Positions 30,245-40,533 of a DNA stretch of 64,000 bases are shown in pieces; position 1 is the stretch's first letter; each line of letters starts with the position of its first letter. This DNA is from Candidatus Gastranaerophilales bacterium (GTDB lineage: Bacteria; Cyanobacteriota; Vampirovibrionia; Gastranaerophilales; Gastranaerophilaceae): NCBI GenBank assembly GCA_947625305.1, contig CANQNW010000009.1, forward strand, positions 30,829-94,828, given 5' to 3'. The position numbers and the translations under genes are program-made. Under the pieces are notes generated by a model. The model saw only the letters and a program-made list of their open reading frames with translations, was not told the DNA's origin and ran no database searches.

Positions 30245-31261
30245 CTATACCGTTGCATATGTATGTTCTTTTAACATATCTTCTTTTACTATCTGACTTT
30301 TTACTGATTCATTTACTCTGCTGTTTGATAATATTATTGAATTTTCTATTACAACGTTATCAGAAATTTCAATATTATTCCATAAAATTGAATTTATAAT
30401 TTTAACGTTATTACCTATTTTACAATTGTTTCCGAGTATACAGTACCCTTCAATTTGTGTATTATTTTGAATTTTGGTATTATCACCTTTTATGTATTTA
30501 CCTGATTTTGTTATACTAATTATAGGTTTACAGCTTTTAACCGTATGATTTAATATGTCTATGTTTGATTTATGATATTGGTCAAGTGAACCTATATCAG
30601 ACCAATAACCATCCGTTATGTATGTATTGATTTTTAAACCGTTTTCAAGTATAAGCGGAAACACATTTTTTGCAAAGTCAAAGAAGGTATTTTCAGGTAT
30701 GTATTTAAAAATATCGTATTTAAATATGTAAATCCCCGTATTTGCTAAATTGGATTTAGCTTCATTTAGTATGGGCTTTTCTTGAAAACTATCGACATAG
30801 CCTTTTTTATCAGGTACAACAATGCCGTATTTATTAACTTGCGAATGTTCCACTTCTTTTAAAACTATAGTTACTATTGAATTAGAATTAACATGTGATT
30901 GATATGCTTTATTGATATCTAAATCAGTCAAACCGTCACCTGACATAACTATAAAATCTTCTTTTTCATTAAAGAAAAATTGACATTTTTTAACTCCGCC
31001 CGCAGTGCCTGAGAGTTCAGTTTCTTTTATAAAACTATAATTAATTCCGAAGTTATTTTCTTTATAGTGATTTTGTATTTCATCAGCTTTATAATATGTG
31101 TTTGCAATAATATTTTGGATGCCGTATTTAGCAAGGTGCTGAGAGAGTATATCCATTGCGGGAATATTTGCAAGCGGAACCAAGGGTTTTGGTACAATGC
31201 TTGATAAAGGTTCTAACCTTGAACCCACTCCTGCTGCCATTATCATTGCTCTTTTTAACAT
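30245..31261 (-). CDS. NDP-sugar nucleotidyltransferase (GDP-mannose/glucose-1-phosphate type)
   Basis: The 338-residue protein begins with the nucleotidyltransferase signature AMIMAAGVGSRLEPLSSIVP followed by KPLVPLANIPAMD. Next come the GDGLTDLD metal-site region and EKPILNE. The C-terminal 90 residues contain a left-handed beta-helix of hexapeptide type (CILGNNCKIGNNVKIINSIL). This layout fits mannose-1-phosphate guanylyltransferase or related NDP-sugar pyrophosphorylases, which activate sugars for LPS, capsule or glycoprotein synthesis. The exact nucleotide and sugar are not readable from the motifs. It lies 15 bp upstream of the DAHP synthase gene and 17 bp downstream of ffh, on the same strand. 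Confidence 0.85.
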   Translation of the reverse strand: MLKRAMIMAAGVGSRLEPLSSIVPKPLVPLANIPAMDILSQHLAKYGIQNIIANTYYKADEIQNHYKENNFGINYSFIKETELSGTAGGVKKCQFFFNEKEDFIVMSGDGLTDLDINKAYQSHVNSNSIVTIVLKEVEHSQVNKYGIVVPDKKGYVDSFQEKPILNEAKSNLANTGIYIFKYDIFKYIPENTFFDFAKNVFPLILENGLKINTYITDGYWSDIGSLDQYHKSNIDILNHTVKSCKPIISITKSGKYIKGDNTKIQNNTQIEGYCILGNNCKIGNNVKIINSILWNNIEISDNVVIENSIILSNSRVNESVKSQIVKEDMLKEHTYATV

Positions 31262-31278
31262 ATTTTCACCCTTATTTA

Positions 31279-32640
31279 TTAAAATGGGAATCTGCCTCCT
31301 AAATTTTTAGGTATTTTAAGTTTCCCTTTTTTCACCTTCTGTTTTATATCCGAAAAACCTTTCATCATTTGGCGCATTTGGTCAAATTGTGAAATTATTT
31401 GATTTACTTCAGAAATAGGTAAACCGCAGCCCTGCGCTATCCTTCTTTTCCTTGAAGTATTAATTATATTCGGGTTTGCTCTTTCTTCAGGGGTCATACT
31501 TGAAATAAAGGATTCAACTTTTTTCATTTGTTTTTCACCTTCATTTGCAATTGTTTCTTTTGTATCACGATTTAACCCCGGAATAGGGAGCATACCTAAA
31601 ATATTTTCCATAGAACCAAACATTTTCATTTGTTTTTGCATTTTTAAAAAGTCATTGTATGAAAATTGGGCTTTTTCCATTTTCTTTTCAAATTCTTTAG
31701 CCTGTTTTTCATCAAATACTTCTTGCGCTTTTTCAACTAATGAAACAATATCGCCCATTCCTAAAATTCTATCTGCCATTCTAGAGGGGTGAAAATCGCT
31801 TAGTGCATCAAGTTTTTCGCCTGTACCCGTCAGTTTGATGGGCTTGCCTGAAGAATGAACAACACTTAAAGCAGCACCGCCTCTTGAATCGCCGTCTAAT
31901 TTTGTTAAAATAATACCTGTTATATCCAGCTGAGTATTAAAATTTTCGGCTACACTTACCGCCTGCTGACCCAGCATTGAGTCAATTACAAGTAACTTTT
32001 CCTGAGGATGAAAAGCCCTATCTATAAGCAAAAGTTCTGCCATCATTTCATTATCTATTTGCAGACGACCTGCCGTATCTATAATTACTACATTATAGCC
32101 GTTGTTTTTTGCATAATCTATTGAGCCTGATACTATTTGCTGAACATTTGTTGAACCCTCAACAGTAAATACATGGGTTTGGGTCTGCTCGCCAAGTGTT
32201 TTTAACTGTGTTATTGCTGCGGGGCGGTATACATCTGCCGCTACAAGCAGAGGATTTTTGCCTTCTTTTTTTAATTTTACGGCAAGTTTAGCGGCTGACG
32301 TGGTTTTCCCTGACCCTTGAAGTCCTAACATCATTATTAAACCGGGATGTCCAGATAAATCAAGCGGTGAATTTTCATTCCCTAAAATACTTACAAGTTC
32401 ATCATGAACTATTTTTACTAACTGCTGAGTGGGATTTACTCCGTTTAAAACCTCTTCGCCAAGTGCTTTTTCCTTTAAATTTGTCATAAATAATTTGACA
32501 ACTTTTAAGCTGACATCAGCCTCCAGTAAGGCTCTTCGCACTTCTCTTAAGGCATCTTGCATATTTTCTTCGGTTAATTTGCTGTTGCCTGATGCCTTTT
32601 TTATTATTTCCTGTAATTTATCGGATAAATTATCAAACAT
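31279..32640 (-). CDS. ffh: Signal recognition particle protein Ffh (SRP54)
   Basis: Ffh binds signal sequences of nascent membrane proteins and, with 4.5S RNA and FtsY, delivers ribosomes to the translocon. The 453-residue GTPase has the N domain (residues 1-95), the G domain with P-loop GLQGSGKT at 106-113, DVYRPAAITQL, DTAGRLQID, and TKLDGDSRGGAAL. The Met-rich M domain covers residues 325-445 (LKMQKQMKMFGSM, QFDQMRQMMKGF). The SRP RNA-binding motif includes SRKRRIAQGCGLPISEVNQI in two parts. Length is standard. The gene is divergent from the pseudouridine synthase gene at 32692. Confidence 0.97.
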   Translation of the reverse strand: MFDNLSDKLQEIIKKASGNSKLTEENMQDALREVRRALLEADVSLKVVKLFMTNLKEKALGEEVLNGVNPTQQLVKIVHDELVSILGNENSPLDLSGHPGLIMMLGLQGSGKTTSAAKLAVKLKKEGKNPLLVAADVYRPAAITQLKTLGEQTQTHVFTVEGSTNVQQIVSGSIDYAKNNGYNVVIIDTAGRLQIDNEMMAELLLIDRAFHPQEKLLVIDSMLGQQAVSVAENFNTQLDITGIILTKLDGDSRGGAALSVVHSSGKPIKLTGTGEKLDALSDFHPSRMADRILGMGDIVSLVEKAQEVFDEKQAKEFEKKMEKAQFSYNDFLKMQKQMKMFGSMENILGMLPIPGLNRDTKETIANEGEKQMKKVESFISSMTPEERANPNIINTSRKRRIAQGCGLPISEVNQIISQFDQMRQMMKGFSDIKQKVKKGKLKIPKNLGGRFPF

Positions 32641-32691
32641 AACAATAAAATTTTACTATAAAAACTAAATTTTTTCAGTTATTATAACAAT

Positions 32692-33435
32692 ATGAAAAGT
32701 CAAAAAGTAAGATTAAATAAATTTATAGCATCTTCAGGATATTGTTCTCGCCGTAAGGCAGATGAACTTATTGAAGCGGGCAGGGTTAAAGTTAACGGGC
32801 AGGTAGTAACCGAACTCGGACTTTTAATAAGTCCTAAAGATAAAGTTTTGGTTTCAGGTGAAATAATTAAACCTCAAGAACTTACATATATCCGCTATTA
32901 TAAACCCGCAGGTTATATTACAACCATGGATGATGAAAAAGGCAGAAAGACAATTTATGATATTTTGCCGGAGGAAGTTCAAAAACTTAAGCCCGTTGGC
33001 AGGCTTGATAAAAATTCGACAGGGCTTTTAATTCTTACAAATGACGGAGATTTTATTAATTCTTTTGCTCATCCTTCAGTAAAAGTCCCTAAAGTATATC
33101 GTGTCTGCGCTCAAGGTAAACTTAATTTGAATGATTTAACCTTGATGGAAAAAGGTATTGAAATTGAAAAAGGACAAATTGCCTATGCTTTTGCCCGAAT
33201 TATTGAATTTGAAGGTAAAAATACCATACTTGAAATAGTTTTATACCAAGGATTAAACAGGCAAATCAGGAAAATGCTTGATATTTTAGGTCATAGTGTT
33301 ATTTCTTTAAAACGATTAAGTATGGGGCCTATTGATTTACAGGGGCTTAAAAAAGGCCAATTTAAATATATAAAACCAAAACAACTTCAGGAAATTAAAA
33401 ATTATCTTAAAAAATTAAATAAAGGGAATTGTTAA
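32692..33435 (+). CDS. 23S/16S rRNA pseudouridine synthase, RsuA/RluB family
   Basis: The 247-residue protein starts with an S4 RNA-binding domain (RLNKFIASSGYCSRRKADEL, followed by GRVKVNGQVVTELG). The RsuA-type catalytic domain follows, with the motif PVGRLDKNSTGLLILTNDGD containing the catalytic Asp. The motif LYQGLNRQIRKML near the C-terminus is also typical. RluB modifies 23S rRNA U2605; RluE/F and RsuA are alternative assignments and the site cannot be decided here. A TATAAC-like box lies directly before the ATG. The stop codon lies inside the 5' arm and loop of a terminator hairpin. Confidence 0.88.
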   Translation: MKSQKVRLNKFIASSGYCSRRKADELIEAGRVKVNGQVVTELGLLISPKDKVLVSGEIIKPQELTYIRYYKPAGYITTMDDEKGRKTIYDILPEEVQKLKPVGRLDKNSTGLLILTNDGDFINSFAHPSVKVPKVYRVCAQGKLNLNDLTLMEKGIEIEKGQIAYAFARIIEFEGKNTILEIVLYQGLNRQIRKMLDILGHSVISLKRLSMGPIDLQGLKKGQFKYIKPKQLQEIKNYLKKLNKGNC

Positions 33436-33444
33436 ATTCCCTTT
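33421..33444. terminator. Bidirectional terminator hairpin between pseudouridine synthase and flavodoxin genes
   Basis: A perfect 10-bp stem, AAAGGGAATT pairing with AATTCCCTTT, with loop GTTA, is followed by a T-rich tract on the + strand (ATTTCT) and by TTTATT on the other strand. It can end both converging transcripts. It overlaps the last codons of the + gene. Confidence 0.75.
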
Positions 33445-33448
33445 ATTT

Positions 33449-33925
33449 CTATATTAGATGTTTTACCCATTCTTCAAGTCTGTTTTGTGAAACTTTAGGA
33501 TTGATAAGCTGCTGTGTTATAAAAATTGATTTTGGAGCAGAGTTTCTTAATTCATTAATCGAATTGCCTATGCTGCTTCCGTCCGAAGTCCCGAAAAGAA
33601 TAATTTTTTTACCGAGTAAATCATAACTTTCAAGGAAAGTATTTATTATGGTTGGAGGTAAAAACCACCAAACGGGATAACCTATAAATAAAGTTGTGTA
33701 TTTACTCATATCCTCAACTTTATTTTTTATTTCAGGTCTTAAATCTCTGTTTCTTGCTTCTTGTGTTGAACGGCTGTGTTCATCTAACCCTTCCAAATCA
33801 GCTTCCGTATAAGGAATTTTAGGGATAATTTCAAATATATCCGCATTTGCAGCTTTCGCAATTTGTTCTGCTATTTTTTTTGTACTTCCTGTCGGACTAA
33901 AGTATGCTACTAAAATTTTACTCAT
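33449..33925 (-). CDS. Flavodoxin
   Basis: The 158-residue protein has the flavodoxin fold. The FMN phosphate-binding loop is YFSPTGSTKKIAEQIAKA (Thr/Ser-rich P-loop at residues 9-16). The aromatic isoalloxazine-binding region is FIGYPVWWFLPPTIINTFLE, with the conserved Tyr-Pro-Val-Trp-Trp. The C-terminal FGTSDGSSIGNS loop fits the long-chain group (Flavodoxin_4). It carries electrons in low-potential redox steps or replaces ferredoxin under iron limitation. No signal peptide or membrane span is visible. It is a single gene with its promoter in the 114-bp gap shared with panD. Confidence 0.9.
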   Translation of the reverse strand: MSKILVAYFSPTGSTKKIAEQIAKAANADIFEIIPKIPYTEADLEGLDEHSRSTQEARNRDLRPEIKNKVEDMSKYTTLFIGYPVWWFLPPTIINTFLESYDLLGKKIILFGTSDGSSIGNSINELRNSAPKSIFITQQLINPKVSQNRLEEWVKHLI

Positions 33926-34000
33926 AATATTTTCCTCATTTTTGTTTATTATAGCATACTACTTTAATTTATTATGCAGATTTAAAAAAAATTAAATTTT

Positions 34001-34030
34001 TTGATTATATAATTTTGTTTTTGCTAAAAT
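34001..34030 (+). promoter_or_regulatory. Probable promoter of panD (extended -10)
   Basis: TTGATT (34001-34006) is followed after 18 nt by TAAAAT (34025-34030). The bases TGC before the -10 form an extended -10 element. The -10 box ends 9 nt before the panD ATG, so transcription should begin within a few bases of the start codon. No ribosome-binding site is present, which suggests a leaderless message. Confidence 0.6.
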
Positions 34031-34039
34031 AAAATTACT

Positions 34040-34387
34040 ATGTTATTAGAATTTTTATACGCAAAAATCCATAGAGCAACTGTTACCGATGCAAATCTTA
34101 ATTATGTCGGCTCTATCACAATAGATAAAAATATTTTAGATAAGGCTAATATGTCTGAAGGACAAAAGGTCGATATTTTAAATATTAATAACGGTGAAAG
34201 ATTTCAAACATATATCATTGCAGGAAAGCCGGGAAATAAAGATTTCTGTCTGAATGGCGCTGCGGCAAGAAAAGCTCAGGTGGGTGATAAAATAATTATA
34301 TGTTCGTATGCACAAATGACACCTGATGAGGCAAAAACATTTAAACCAACTATTGTTCAATTAAATGACAATAACGAAATTGTTTAA
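34040..34387 (+). CDS. panD: Aspartate 1-decarboxylase
   Basis: PanD makes beta-alanine from aspartate for pantothenate and coenzyme A. The 115-residue proenzyme has the self-cleavage site Gly-Ser in [14 protein letters not shown] (Ser at about residue 25, which becomes the pyruvoyl group). Other conserved features are [13 protein letters not shown] with the catalytic Lys/His/Arg, [31 protein letters not shown] and the end SYAQM. Length is normal. No panB or panC gene is nearby. The stop codon overlaps the convergent small secreted protein gene by four bases (TTAA). Confidence 0.96.
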   Translation: MLLEFLYAKIHRATVTDANLNYVGSITIDKNILDKANMSEGQKVDILNINNGERFQTYIIAGKPGNKDFCLNGAAARKAQVGDKIIICSYAQMTPDEAKTFKPTIVQLNDNNEIV

Positions 34388-34848
34388 TACTTATCTAAAA
34401 ATCTCTGTACTTTTGTATTCATGGATTCTTCCTTTATTTTCCAATTTCCGTTATTATCTTTCCCTATAATAAAATGGGCGGGAATTTTATAATCGCTTGT
34501 GGATGGCATTCTCATTGCAGCAACTCTGTAATCATCGCCCTGTCGGGTTATTTTTATATTAAAATATTTATTTTTATACTTCCTTAACTTCATTAATTTT
34601 GTTGATTTTTTTGCCTCACTTTTATACCTTTCAAGCGGAATATTTACACTCTCTTGAGTTCCGTCAGGCTTTTCAACCACTCTTATTATCTTTGCATCCT
34701 CGCTGTAATATTTAAAATAATCACTGCTGTAACTGTTTGCAGCATTAGTATATTCATTAAAAAAACATTGAACATCTTGTATTTCATCAGCAGAACACTT
34801 TAAATTAATACATATTCCTAAAATTAGCAGAACAAGTAATTTTCTCAT
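34384..34848 (-). CDS. Small secreted protein with NTF2-like appearance
   Basis: The protein has about 154 residues. It has a clear signal peptide ([20 protein letters not shown], cleaved after Ser-Ala), so it should be exported to the periplasm. The mature part begins with an amphipathic helix ([20 protein letters not shown]) followed by alternating strands ([18 protein letters not shown] and [18 protein letters not shown]). This helix-then-curved-sheet order is typical of NTF2-like folds, but no catalytic residues are recognised. The start is ATG 34848 with GGAG at 6 nt; an upstream in-frame TTG is not needed. Function unknown. Confidence 0.65.
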   Translation of the reverse strand: MRKLLVLLILGICINLKCSADEIQDVQCFFNEYTNAANSYSSDYFKYYSEDAKIIRVVEKPDGTQESVNIPLERYKSEAKKSTKLMKLRKYKNKYFNIKITRQGDDYRVAAMRMPSTSDYKIPAHFIIGKDNNGNWKIKEESMNTKVQRFLDKY

Positions 34849-34867
34849 AATTTCTCCCAAAAAAATA

Positions 34868-34897
34868 TCAGTAATCTAACAATTGTTAAATTACTGA
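34868..34897 (-). terminator. Terminator of the rpoB-rpoC1-rpoC2 operon
   Basis: On the minus strand the bases form a hairpin of up to 15 pairs in 30 nt. The 5' arm reads TCAGTAATTTAACAA and pairs with TTGTTAGATTACTGA, with one U-G wobble and a very tight loop. It is followed by TATTTTTTT. It begins 23 nt after the rpoC2 stop codon. The + strand side also ends in a T run, so the hairpin may serve both directions. Confidence 0.8.
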
Positions 34898-34919
34898 CAT
34901 TTTTTATGAAACTATAAGA

Positions 34920-37900
34920 TTATTCAATCGTATAGTCGGTTAGTTCGGGAGTACCAAACATTCCTTCTATTTCTTCCAAGATAGCAGACGGTTTTCTTGC
35001 ATTGTTCTTTTCTGCTGCTCTTCTTTGAGCTTCTCTATCCTTTTCTTCAGATGCATTTGTTAAGTGGTAGAAACCTGTACCTGCAGGGATTAAACGACCG
35101 ATAATAACGTTTTCTTTTAATCCTCTTAACAGGTCTTTTTTACCTTCAACGGCAGCTTCCGTCAGAATTCTTGTCGTTTCTTGGAAGGATGCTGCTGATA
35201 TAAAGCTTTCGGTATTTAAGCTTGCTTTTGTAATACCTAAAAGTACTGCTTCATATGTAGCTTCAACTCCTCCTGCAGCTTTAACCGCTTCATTTTCTTG
35301 AAGAACTTCTTTAAGTTCTAAAAATTCCCCGGGGAGTAATTTTGTATCGCCTGATTCAAGAATTTTAACTTTCTTTGTCATTTGTCTTACGATTACTTCA
35401 ACGTGTTTATCAGCGATTTCAACACCCTGTGAACGATATACTCTTTGTACTTCGTCTACTAAGTATTGTTGAGCAGCTTCCACACCGTTTAATCTTATTA
35501 CATCGTGCGGATTTAACGGCCCGCCCGTTAATGCTTGACCGACTTTTATATCCTGACCGTTCGCAACAATAATGTTTGAATCGATTGAATATTTAACTTC
35601 CTGTCTGCCGTTTTCTCCGTTTAAGAATAAACGGGGAACATCATCTTCAATTTCGATTTCGGCTTTACCTGCGTATTCAGCTACTACAGCTGAATCTTTT
35701 GGTTTTCTTGCTTCAAGAAGTTCTTCAACACGAGGTAAACCTTGAACGATATCGCCTGTTTTCTGTCTTTCAAATACTAAAGTTGCAATCATATCGCCTC
35801 TGTTTACTAAGGAACCGTTTGCAACCTGAAGCATTGTCCCGGGGCTGATTAAGTAAGGTCTGCCGACTCTTAATGTAATTGAGTTTTTATCTGTTTTGAC
35901 AACTAGACCTGATATTTCAGATGTTTCTCCGCCTTCAGATATTACGGCATCCATTTTTACTAAATCACCCTTTTTAACAGTAGGTTTTGATTTTGTAGAT
36001 ACTTTAACTTCACTGCTGTCAGATACTAAAAGTAATCTTCTTACATCCTGATTATTATCTTTTATGCTTGCAACAGCATCACTTATTGCAAGAACTTGTG
36101 TTTTAGCAACAGGAGTTTTCGGTTTTATTATTTCACCTTCAGATACTAATAACTCTGTCTGCATTGATGCTGAAGTTTTTGATTGTCCTTCTGCTTCTCT
36201 TCTTACAATTAAGTTTTCAAGTACAACAATCTTTAAGTTTTTATTTTCATCAAGTTCTACCAAGCCTTTTAAGTGGCTTAAGTATCCGCCCATTTGAAGG
36301 ACTAAACTTGTTCTTGTTAATACACTTCCGTCAAGATTTCTTACCCTTGCTCCGTCTTTGTACTGTAATTGTGTTACCGGAACTAAATCAATTTCTTCAT
36401 CGGTTGAATTAAATTTAATAGAAACATCTTTAGTATCAATATTAAATCTTTGAACAGGTCTTACTAAGATTTGTATAGGCTGATTTGATATAGATTTTTC
36501 ATCCAATGCTGCTACACCTAAATCTTCTTCTAAGTCATCTATTTCAAGATTATCTTTATCGTTATCTAAGATTGTTACTATTGAATCAGCTTTAGCTTTA
36601 ATCTTTGGTGCAATTTCCGTACCTTTTTTAACAACCTCGCCTTCATCAACTTTTAATTCACCTATTCCGCTTAAATTGTATATTTCGCCCGGACGGATTA
36701 CAACTTCATGAATCATATCATTGAATTCTTTTATTTCAACAATACCGTCAATGTGAGCATATAAGTCTTTTACAACTTCTGTTCCCGCCGTTACGAAAGT
36801 ACCTGATTCAACCATTTTCAATGCTGAATCTTTATTTACCTGATGGATTTCATCGGGGATAAATATTACTTCACCCGGTTTTGTAATGATTTGATTTTCA
36901 TCAACTTCAATACCGTTATACCTGATTTCACCCGAAGATGGAACCATATATTCTTCATCCATAAGTTCTGCGATAATCATACCGCTTTCAACAACCGTAT
37001 CAATCGGGGCTTTAACGATATATTTTTCCCCTGTCTTTTTAACAGTCCAGATTTGTTCTTTCTTTGTCTGTTCAAATTCGGCATTTGATGCTGTAATTGA
37101 AGCAATTACAATAGTAAGTTCTTTACCTTGAACGATTTTCTTAATCTTTTTACCGTCAAATTTAACATCTTCAACTTTAAGATTATCACCAAGTCTTACT
37201 TCACCGCCGTGTTCTGAGATAATATGAATTTCTGCAAGTTTATCACCTTGTTTAACTGCTTTCCCGTCTTGAACAAGTATTGTAGAACCGCCCGGTAAGT
37301 TATAAACATCACCGCCAAGCACCCAAACAATACCGTTTTTACTTGCAGTTCTTGAAATGTTGCCTTGTCTGTCTTTCTTTTCGTCTGCCACAAAGTCTTC
37401 AAAAACTATTTCACCTGATAAATCAGAGGTAATATCTTTTGTTGCCTTTTCTGTTAAACGGCTTCCGTCACCGCCTGAAACAGGTTCATAAACGGCAATT
37501 TTGTCGCCTTTTTTAATTTCCTGTCCTTCATGTACATATAAAATAGCACCTGAAGGTATATGATATTTCTTTGTTTTGGAACCTGATTTGATTTCCATAT
37601 CCGATTCTTGAACTGTTATGGCAACATTATCACCGTGACGGGTTCTTAAATCTCTTGTAAATATTTTGGTTGCAACTTTACCGTCAACATCAGCAATGAT
37701 TTCTTTCATTGCACCTGCGCCTTTAAATACACCGCCGGTGTGGAATGTTCTCATTGTAAGCTGTGTTCCGGGTTCACCGATTGATTGAGCTGCAATAATA
37801 CCGATTGCTTCACCAACATCAACAAGCTTTTGTGTTGTCATAGCCCAGCCATAGCATTTTTGGCATATACCGTATTCAAGTTCACATGTTAACGGTGAGC

Positions 37901-38771
37901 GAACTTTTAACTGATGAAGATCTAACGGTTTAATTTTTCTTATATCATTTCTGTCTATTGTTGTATTTGCGGGAATGATAACATTTCCGTCTTTATCTTT
38001 AATATCTTCTGCTATTGTTCTTCCTAATAATCTTTCTGTTAAAGGAGCAACAATTTTTTCTCCGTCAGAAATATCAGTCATTAAGATACCTTTATGGGTT
38101 CCGCAGTCGTGGTCACGGATTATAACATCTTGTGCAACGTCAACAAGTCTTCTTGTTAAGTAACCTGAATCGGCTGTTTTTAAAGCCGTATCTACAAGTC
38201 CTTTTCTTGCACCGTATGATGAAATAATATATTCGGTAACAGAAAGACCTTCTTTAAAGTTTGATTTAATAGGTAAGTCGATGATTTGACCTTGCGCATC
38301 TGCCATCAAACCTCTCATACCAACCAGCTGTGATACCTGTGAAACGTTACCTCTTGCACCTGAGAATGCCATCATATATACGGGGTTTAGTCTGTCAAAG
38401 TTTTCTACTACTCTTGCCGTTAATTTTGATGTTGTTTCACTCCAAGTGTCAATAACTTTTGTGTATCTTTCAACTTCCGTAATGTCGCCTTTTAAATATC
38501 TGTGAGTTGATTTTTCAATCTCTTTTTCAGCTTCATTTAAAAGTTCTTTTTTATCTGCAGGTACTGATAAATCTGCTATAGATATTGTTGTTCCGGATTT
38601 AGTTGCATAATGATATCCTAAATTCTTAAGATTATCAGCTAATGTTGCTGTCTTAGCACCGCCAAATTCAAGATATACTTGTGCTAACAATTTATTAATC
38701 GATTTTTTATTCACCTGTTCATTGATGAAATCAAACGATTTTTTTGTATTCTTATGTAGTAATGTATCCAT
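34920..38771 (-). CDS. rpoC2: RNA polymerase beta' subunit, C-terminal half (RpoC2)
   Basis: The 1283-residue protein matches the C-terminal two thirds of a standard beta' chain. It opens like cyanobacterial RpoC2 (EFGGAKTATLADNLKNLGYHY). It includes the bridge-helix/trigger-loop regions (FSGARGNVSQVSQLVGMRG, SSYGARKGLVDTALKTADSG), the zinc-2 site (DCGTH, then CELEYGICQKCYG) and IIAAQSIGEPGTQLTMRTFH. After residue 348 an insertion of about 660 residues in the trigger-loop region carries repeated beta-hammerhead-like segments. The conserved chain resumes at GLPRVEELLEARKPK (about residue 1011) and ends with LLRGLKENVIIGRLIPAGTG. The insertion is far larger than E. coli SI3 and similar in scale to the cyanobacterial one. 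Confidence 0.95.
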   Translation of the reverse strand: MDTLLHKNTKKSFDFINEQVNKKSINKLLAQVYLEFGGAKTATLADNLKNLGYHYATKSGTTISIADLSVPADKKELLNEAEKEIEKSTHRYLKGDITEVERYTKVIDTWSETTSKLTARVVENFDRLNPVYMMAFSGARGNVSQVSQLVGMRGLMADAQGQIIDLPIKSNFKEGLSVTEYIISSYGARKGLVDTALKTADSGYLTRRLVDVAQDVIIRDHDCGTHKGILMTDISDGEKIVAPLTERLLGRTIAEDIKDKDGNVIIPANTTIDRNDIRKIKPLDLHQLKVRSPLTCELEYGICQKCYGWAMTTQKLVDVGEAIGIIAAQSIGEPGTQLTMRTFHTGGVFKGAGAMKEIIADVDGKVATKIFTRDLRTRHGDNVAITVQESDMEIKSGSKTKKYHIPSGAILYVHEGQEIKKGDKIAVYEPVSGGDGSRLTEKATKDITSDLSGEIVFEDFVADEKKDRQGNISRTASKNGIVWVLGGDVYNLPGGSTILVQDGKAVKQGDKLAEIHIISEHGGEVRLGDNLKVEDVKFDGKKIKKIVQGKELTIVIASITASNAEFEQTKKEQIWTVKKTGEKYIVKAPIDTVVESGMIIAELMDEEYMVPSSGEIRYNGIEVDENQIITKPGEVIFIPDEIHQVNKDSALKMVESGTFVTAGTEVVKDLYAHIDGIVEIKEFNDMIHEVVIRPGEIYNLSGIGELKVDEGEVVKKGTEIAPKIKAKADSIVTILDNDKDNLEIDDLEEDLGVAALDEKSISNQPIQILVRPVQRFNIDTKDVSIKFNSTDEEIDLVPVTQLQYKDGARVRNLDGSVLTRTSLVLQMGGYLSHLKGLVELDENKNLKIVVLENLIVRREAEGQSKTSASMQTELLVSEGEIIKPKTPVAKTQVLAISDAVASIKDNNQDVRRLLLVSDSSEVKVSTKSKPTVKKGDLVKMDAVISEGGETSEISGLVVKTDKNSITLRVGRPYLISPGTMLQVANGSLVNRGDMIATLVFERQKTGDIVQGLPRVEELLEARKPKDSAVVAEYAGKAEIEIEDDVPRLFLNGENGRQEVKYSIDSNIIVANGQDIKVGQALTGGPLNPHDVIRLNGVEAAQQYLVDEVQRVYRSQGVEIADKHVEVIVRQMTKKVKILESGDTKLLPGEFLELKEVLQENEAVKAAGGVEATYEAVLLGITKASLNTESFISAASFQETTRILTEAAVEGKKDLLRGLKENVIIGRLIPAGTGFYHLTNASEEKDREAQRRAAEKNNARKPSAILEEIEGMFGTPELTDYTIE

Positions 38772-38794
38772 GTTATTTTCACCCTTACTTTTAA

Positions 38795-40513
38795 CTACGA
38801 TGCAAATATTGCATTTCTTACCGTTTCATTGAAGATAATTCTTCCGACTGTTGTCTCAAGTCTTTCGCCTTCTTCATCACGAACTACGATTTTATCGTGA
38901 AGTTTTATAACACCTGTTTCGTGTGCGGCGATTGCATCTTCAAAGCTGTAGAAGTATTTTAATTCCGTATTATTTTCGTCATTGTTCATTAGAGTTAAAT
39001 AATACATACCTAATACCATATCCTGAGAAGCTGCAATAATCGGTTTACCTGTTGCAGGCGCTAAGATGTTATTTGTTGCTAACATTAACATTCTTGCTTC
39101 CGATTGTGCCTCTATTGATAACGGTACGTGAACAGCCATCTGGTCACCGTCGAAGTCAGCATTGAATGCCGTACATACCAGCGGATGTAATTGTATTGCT
39201 CTTCCTTCTACAAGTACCGGTTCAAATGCTTGAATACCTAATCTGTGCAAGGTTGGAGCACGGTTTAATAATACGGGGTGTCCGTCGATTACTTCTTCTA
39301 AGATATCCCATACTATTGCTTCCGATCTTTCTATCTTCTTTTTAGCGGATTTTATGTTTTGTACATATCCTCTTTCAATTAATTTATTTACTACGAATGG
39401 TTTAAACAGTTCGATAGCCATTTCTTTCGGAAGTCCGCATTGATGAAGTTTTAATTTAGGACCTACTACGATAACCGAACGGCCTGAGTAGTCAACACGT
39501 TTACCTAATAAGTTCTGTCTGAAACGACCTTGTTTACCTTCGATTATGTTGCTTAATGATTTTAAAGGTCTGTTGCTCGGGCCTACTACCGTTCTGCCTC
39601 TTCTTCCGTTATCTATTAATGAGTCAACGGCTTCTTGAAGCATTCTCTTTTCGTTTCTTACGATAATTTCGGGAGCGCCCATTTCTAATAATCTTAATAA
39701 ACGATTGTTTCTGTTGATTACACGTCTGTATAAATCGTTTAAGTCTGATGTGGCAAATCTTCCGCCGTCTAACTGTACCATAGGTCTTAAATCAGGCGGG
39801 GTTACAGGTAATACATCCATTACCATCCAAGTAGGCTCTGTATTGCTTTCAAGCAATGATTCAACTAATCTTAATCTTTTTATTAATTTAGCTCTTCTTT
39901 GAACACTGCCTGATAAGCCTGAAAGTTCGCCTCTTATTTGTTCTGCCATATCTTGAAGTGATATCTCGCCCAAAAGTTCTTTTATTGCTTCAGCTCCGAT
40001 ACCTACTTTTAATTGTGAGTCTTCATTTTCAAGCATGAAGTCTTCGTATTCTTCTTCGGTCAATAATTGATATTTTTTAAATTCGCTGTCTGCAGGGTCT
40101 ATAACAACATAATTGTTAAAGTATATAACCTGTTCAAGATCTTTTAATGTCATATCTAAAAGTAAACCGAGGTAGCTTGGTATCCCTTTTAAGAACCAAA
40201 TATGGCTGACGGGTGCTGCAAGTTTAATGTGTCCCATTCTGTGACGTCTTACTTTTGAATCCGTAACTTCAACACCGCATCTTTCGCAGATGATACCTTT
40301 ATGTCTTACTCTTTTATATTTACCGCAATAGCATTCCCAGTCCTTTGTCGGTCCGAAAATCCTTTCGCAGAATAAACCGTCTCTTTCGGGTTTTAATGTA
40401 CGATAGTTAATGGTTTCAGGTTTTGTTACTTCACCGTATGACCACTTAAGTATGCGCTCCGGAGAGGCTATACTTATTCGTATATAATCAAAATAATCTA
40501 TACTTGTAGACAA
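38795..40513 (-). CDS. rpoC1: RNA polymerase gamma subunit, N-terminal half of beta' (RpoC1)
   Basis: The 572-residue protein covers the clamp head, active site and secondary channel part of beta'. Visible are [19 protein letters not shown], the zinc-1 Cys cluster ([20 protein letters not shown]), [18 protein letters not shown] and the catalytic Mg-binding loop [14 protein letters not shown]. The chain ends at [12 protein letters not shown], about where E. coli beta' continues without a break. The next gene, rpoC2, starts 23 bp later with its own ATG and ribosome site. The frames are separated by a normal stop, so this is a true split gene and not a sequencing frameshift. Gamma is the cyanobacterial name for this subunit. 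Confidence 0.96.
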   Translation of the reverse strand: MSTSIDYFDYIRISIASPERILKWSYGEVTKPETINYRTLKPERDGLFCERIFGPTKDWECYCGKYKRVRHKGIICERCGVEVTDSKVRRHRMGHIKLAAPVSHIWFLKGIPSYLGLLLDMTLKDLEQVIYFNNYVVIDPADSEFKKYQLLTEEEYEDFMLENEDSQLKVGIGAEAIKELLGEISLQDMAEQIRGELSGLSGSVQRRAKLIKRLRLVESLLESNTEPTWMVMDVLPVTPPDLRPMVQLDGGRFATSDLNDLYRRVINRNNRLLRLLEMGAPEIIVRNEKRMLQEAVDSLIDNGRRGRTVVGPSNRPLKSLSNIIEGKQGRFRQNLLGKRVDYSGRSVIVVGPKLKLHQCGLPKEMAIELFKPFVVNKLIERGYVQNIKSAKKKIERSEAIVWDILEEVIDGHPVLLNRAPTLHRLGIQAFEPVLVEGRAIQLHPLVCTAFNADFDGDQMAVHVPLSIEAQSEARMLMLATNNILAPATGKPIIAASQDMVLGMYYLTLMNNDENNTELKYFYSFEDAIAAHETGVIKLHDKIVVRDEEGERLETTVGRIIFNETVRNAIFAS

Positions 40514-40533
40514 TTTTATATCTCCTTTAATTC

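Noticed and set aside
38772..38794. The rpoC split considered as a sequencing frameshift or a nonsense mutation.
   Set aside because: Both halves have their own start, ribosome site and clean ends, separated by 23 bp, at the same position as the known cyanobacterial split.
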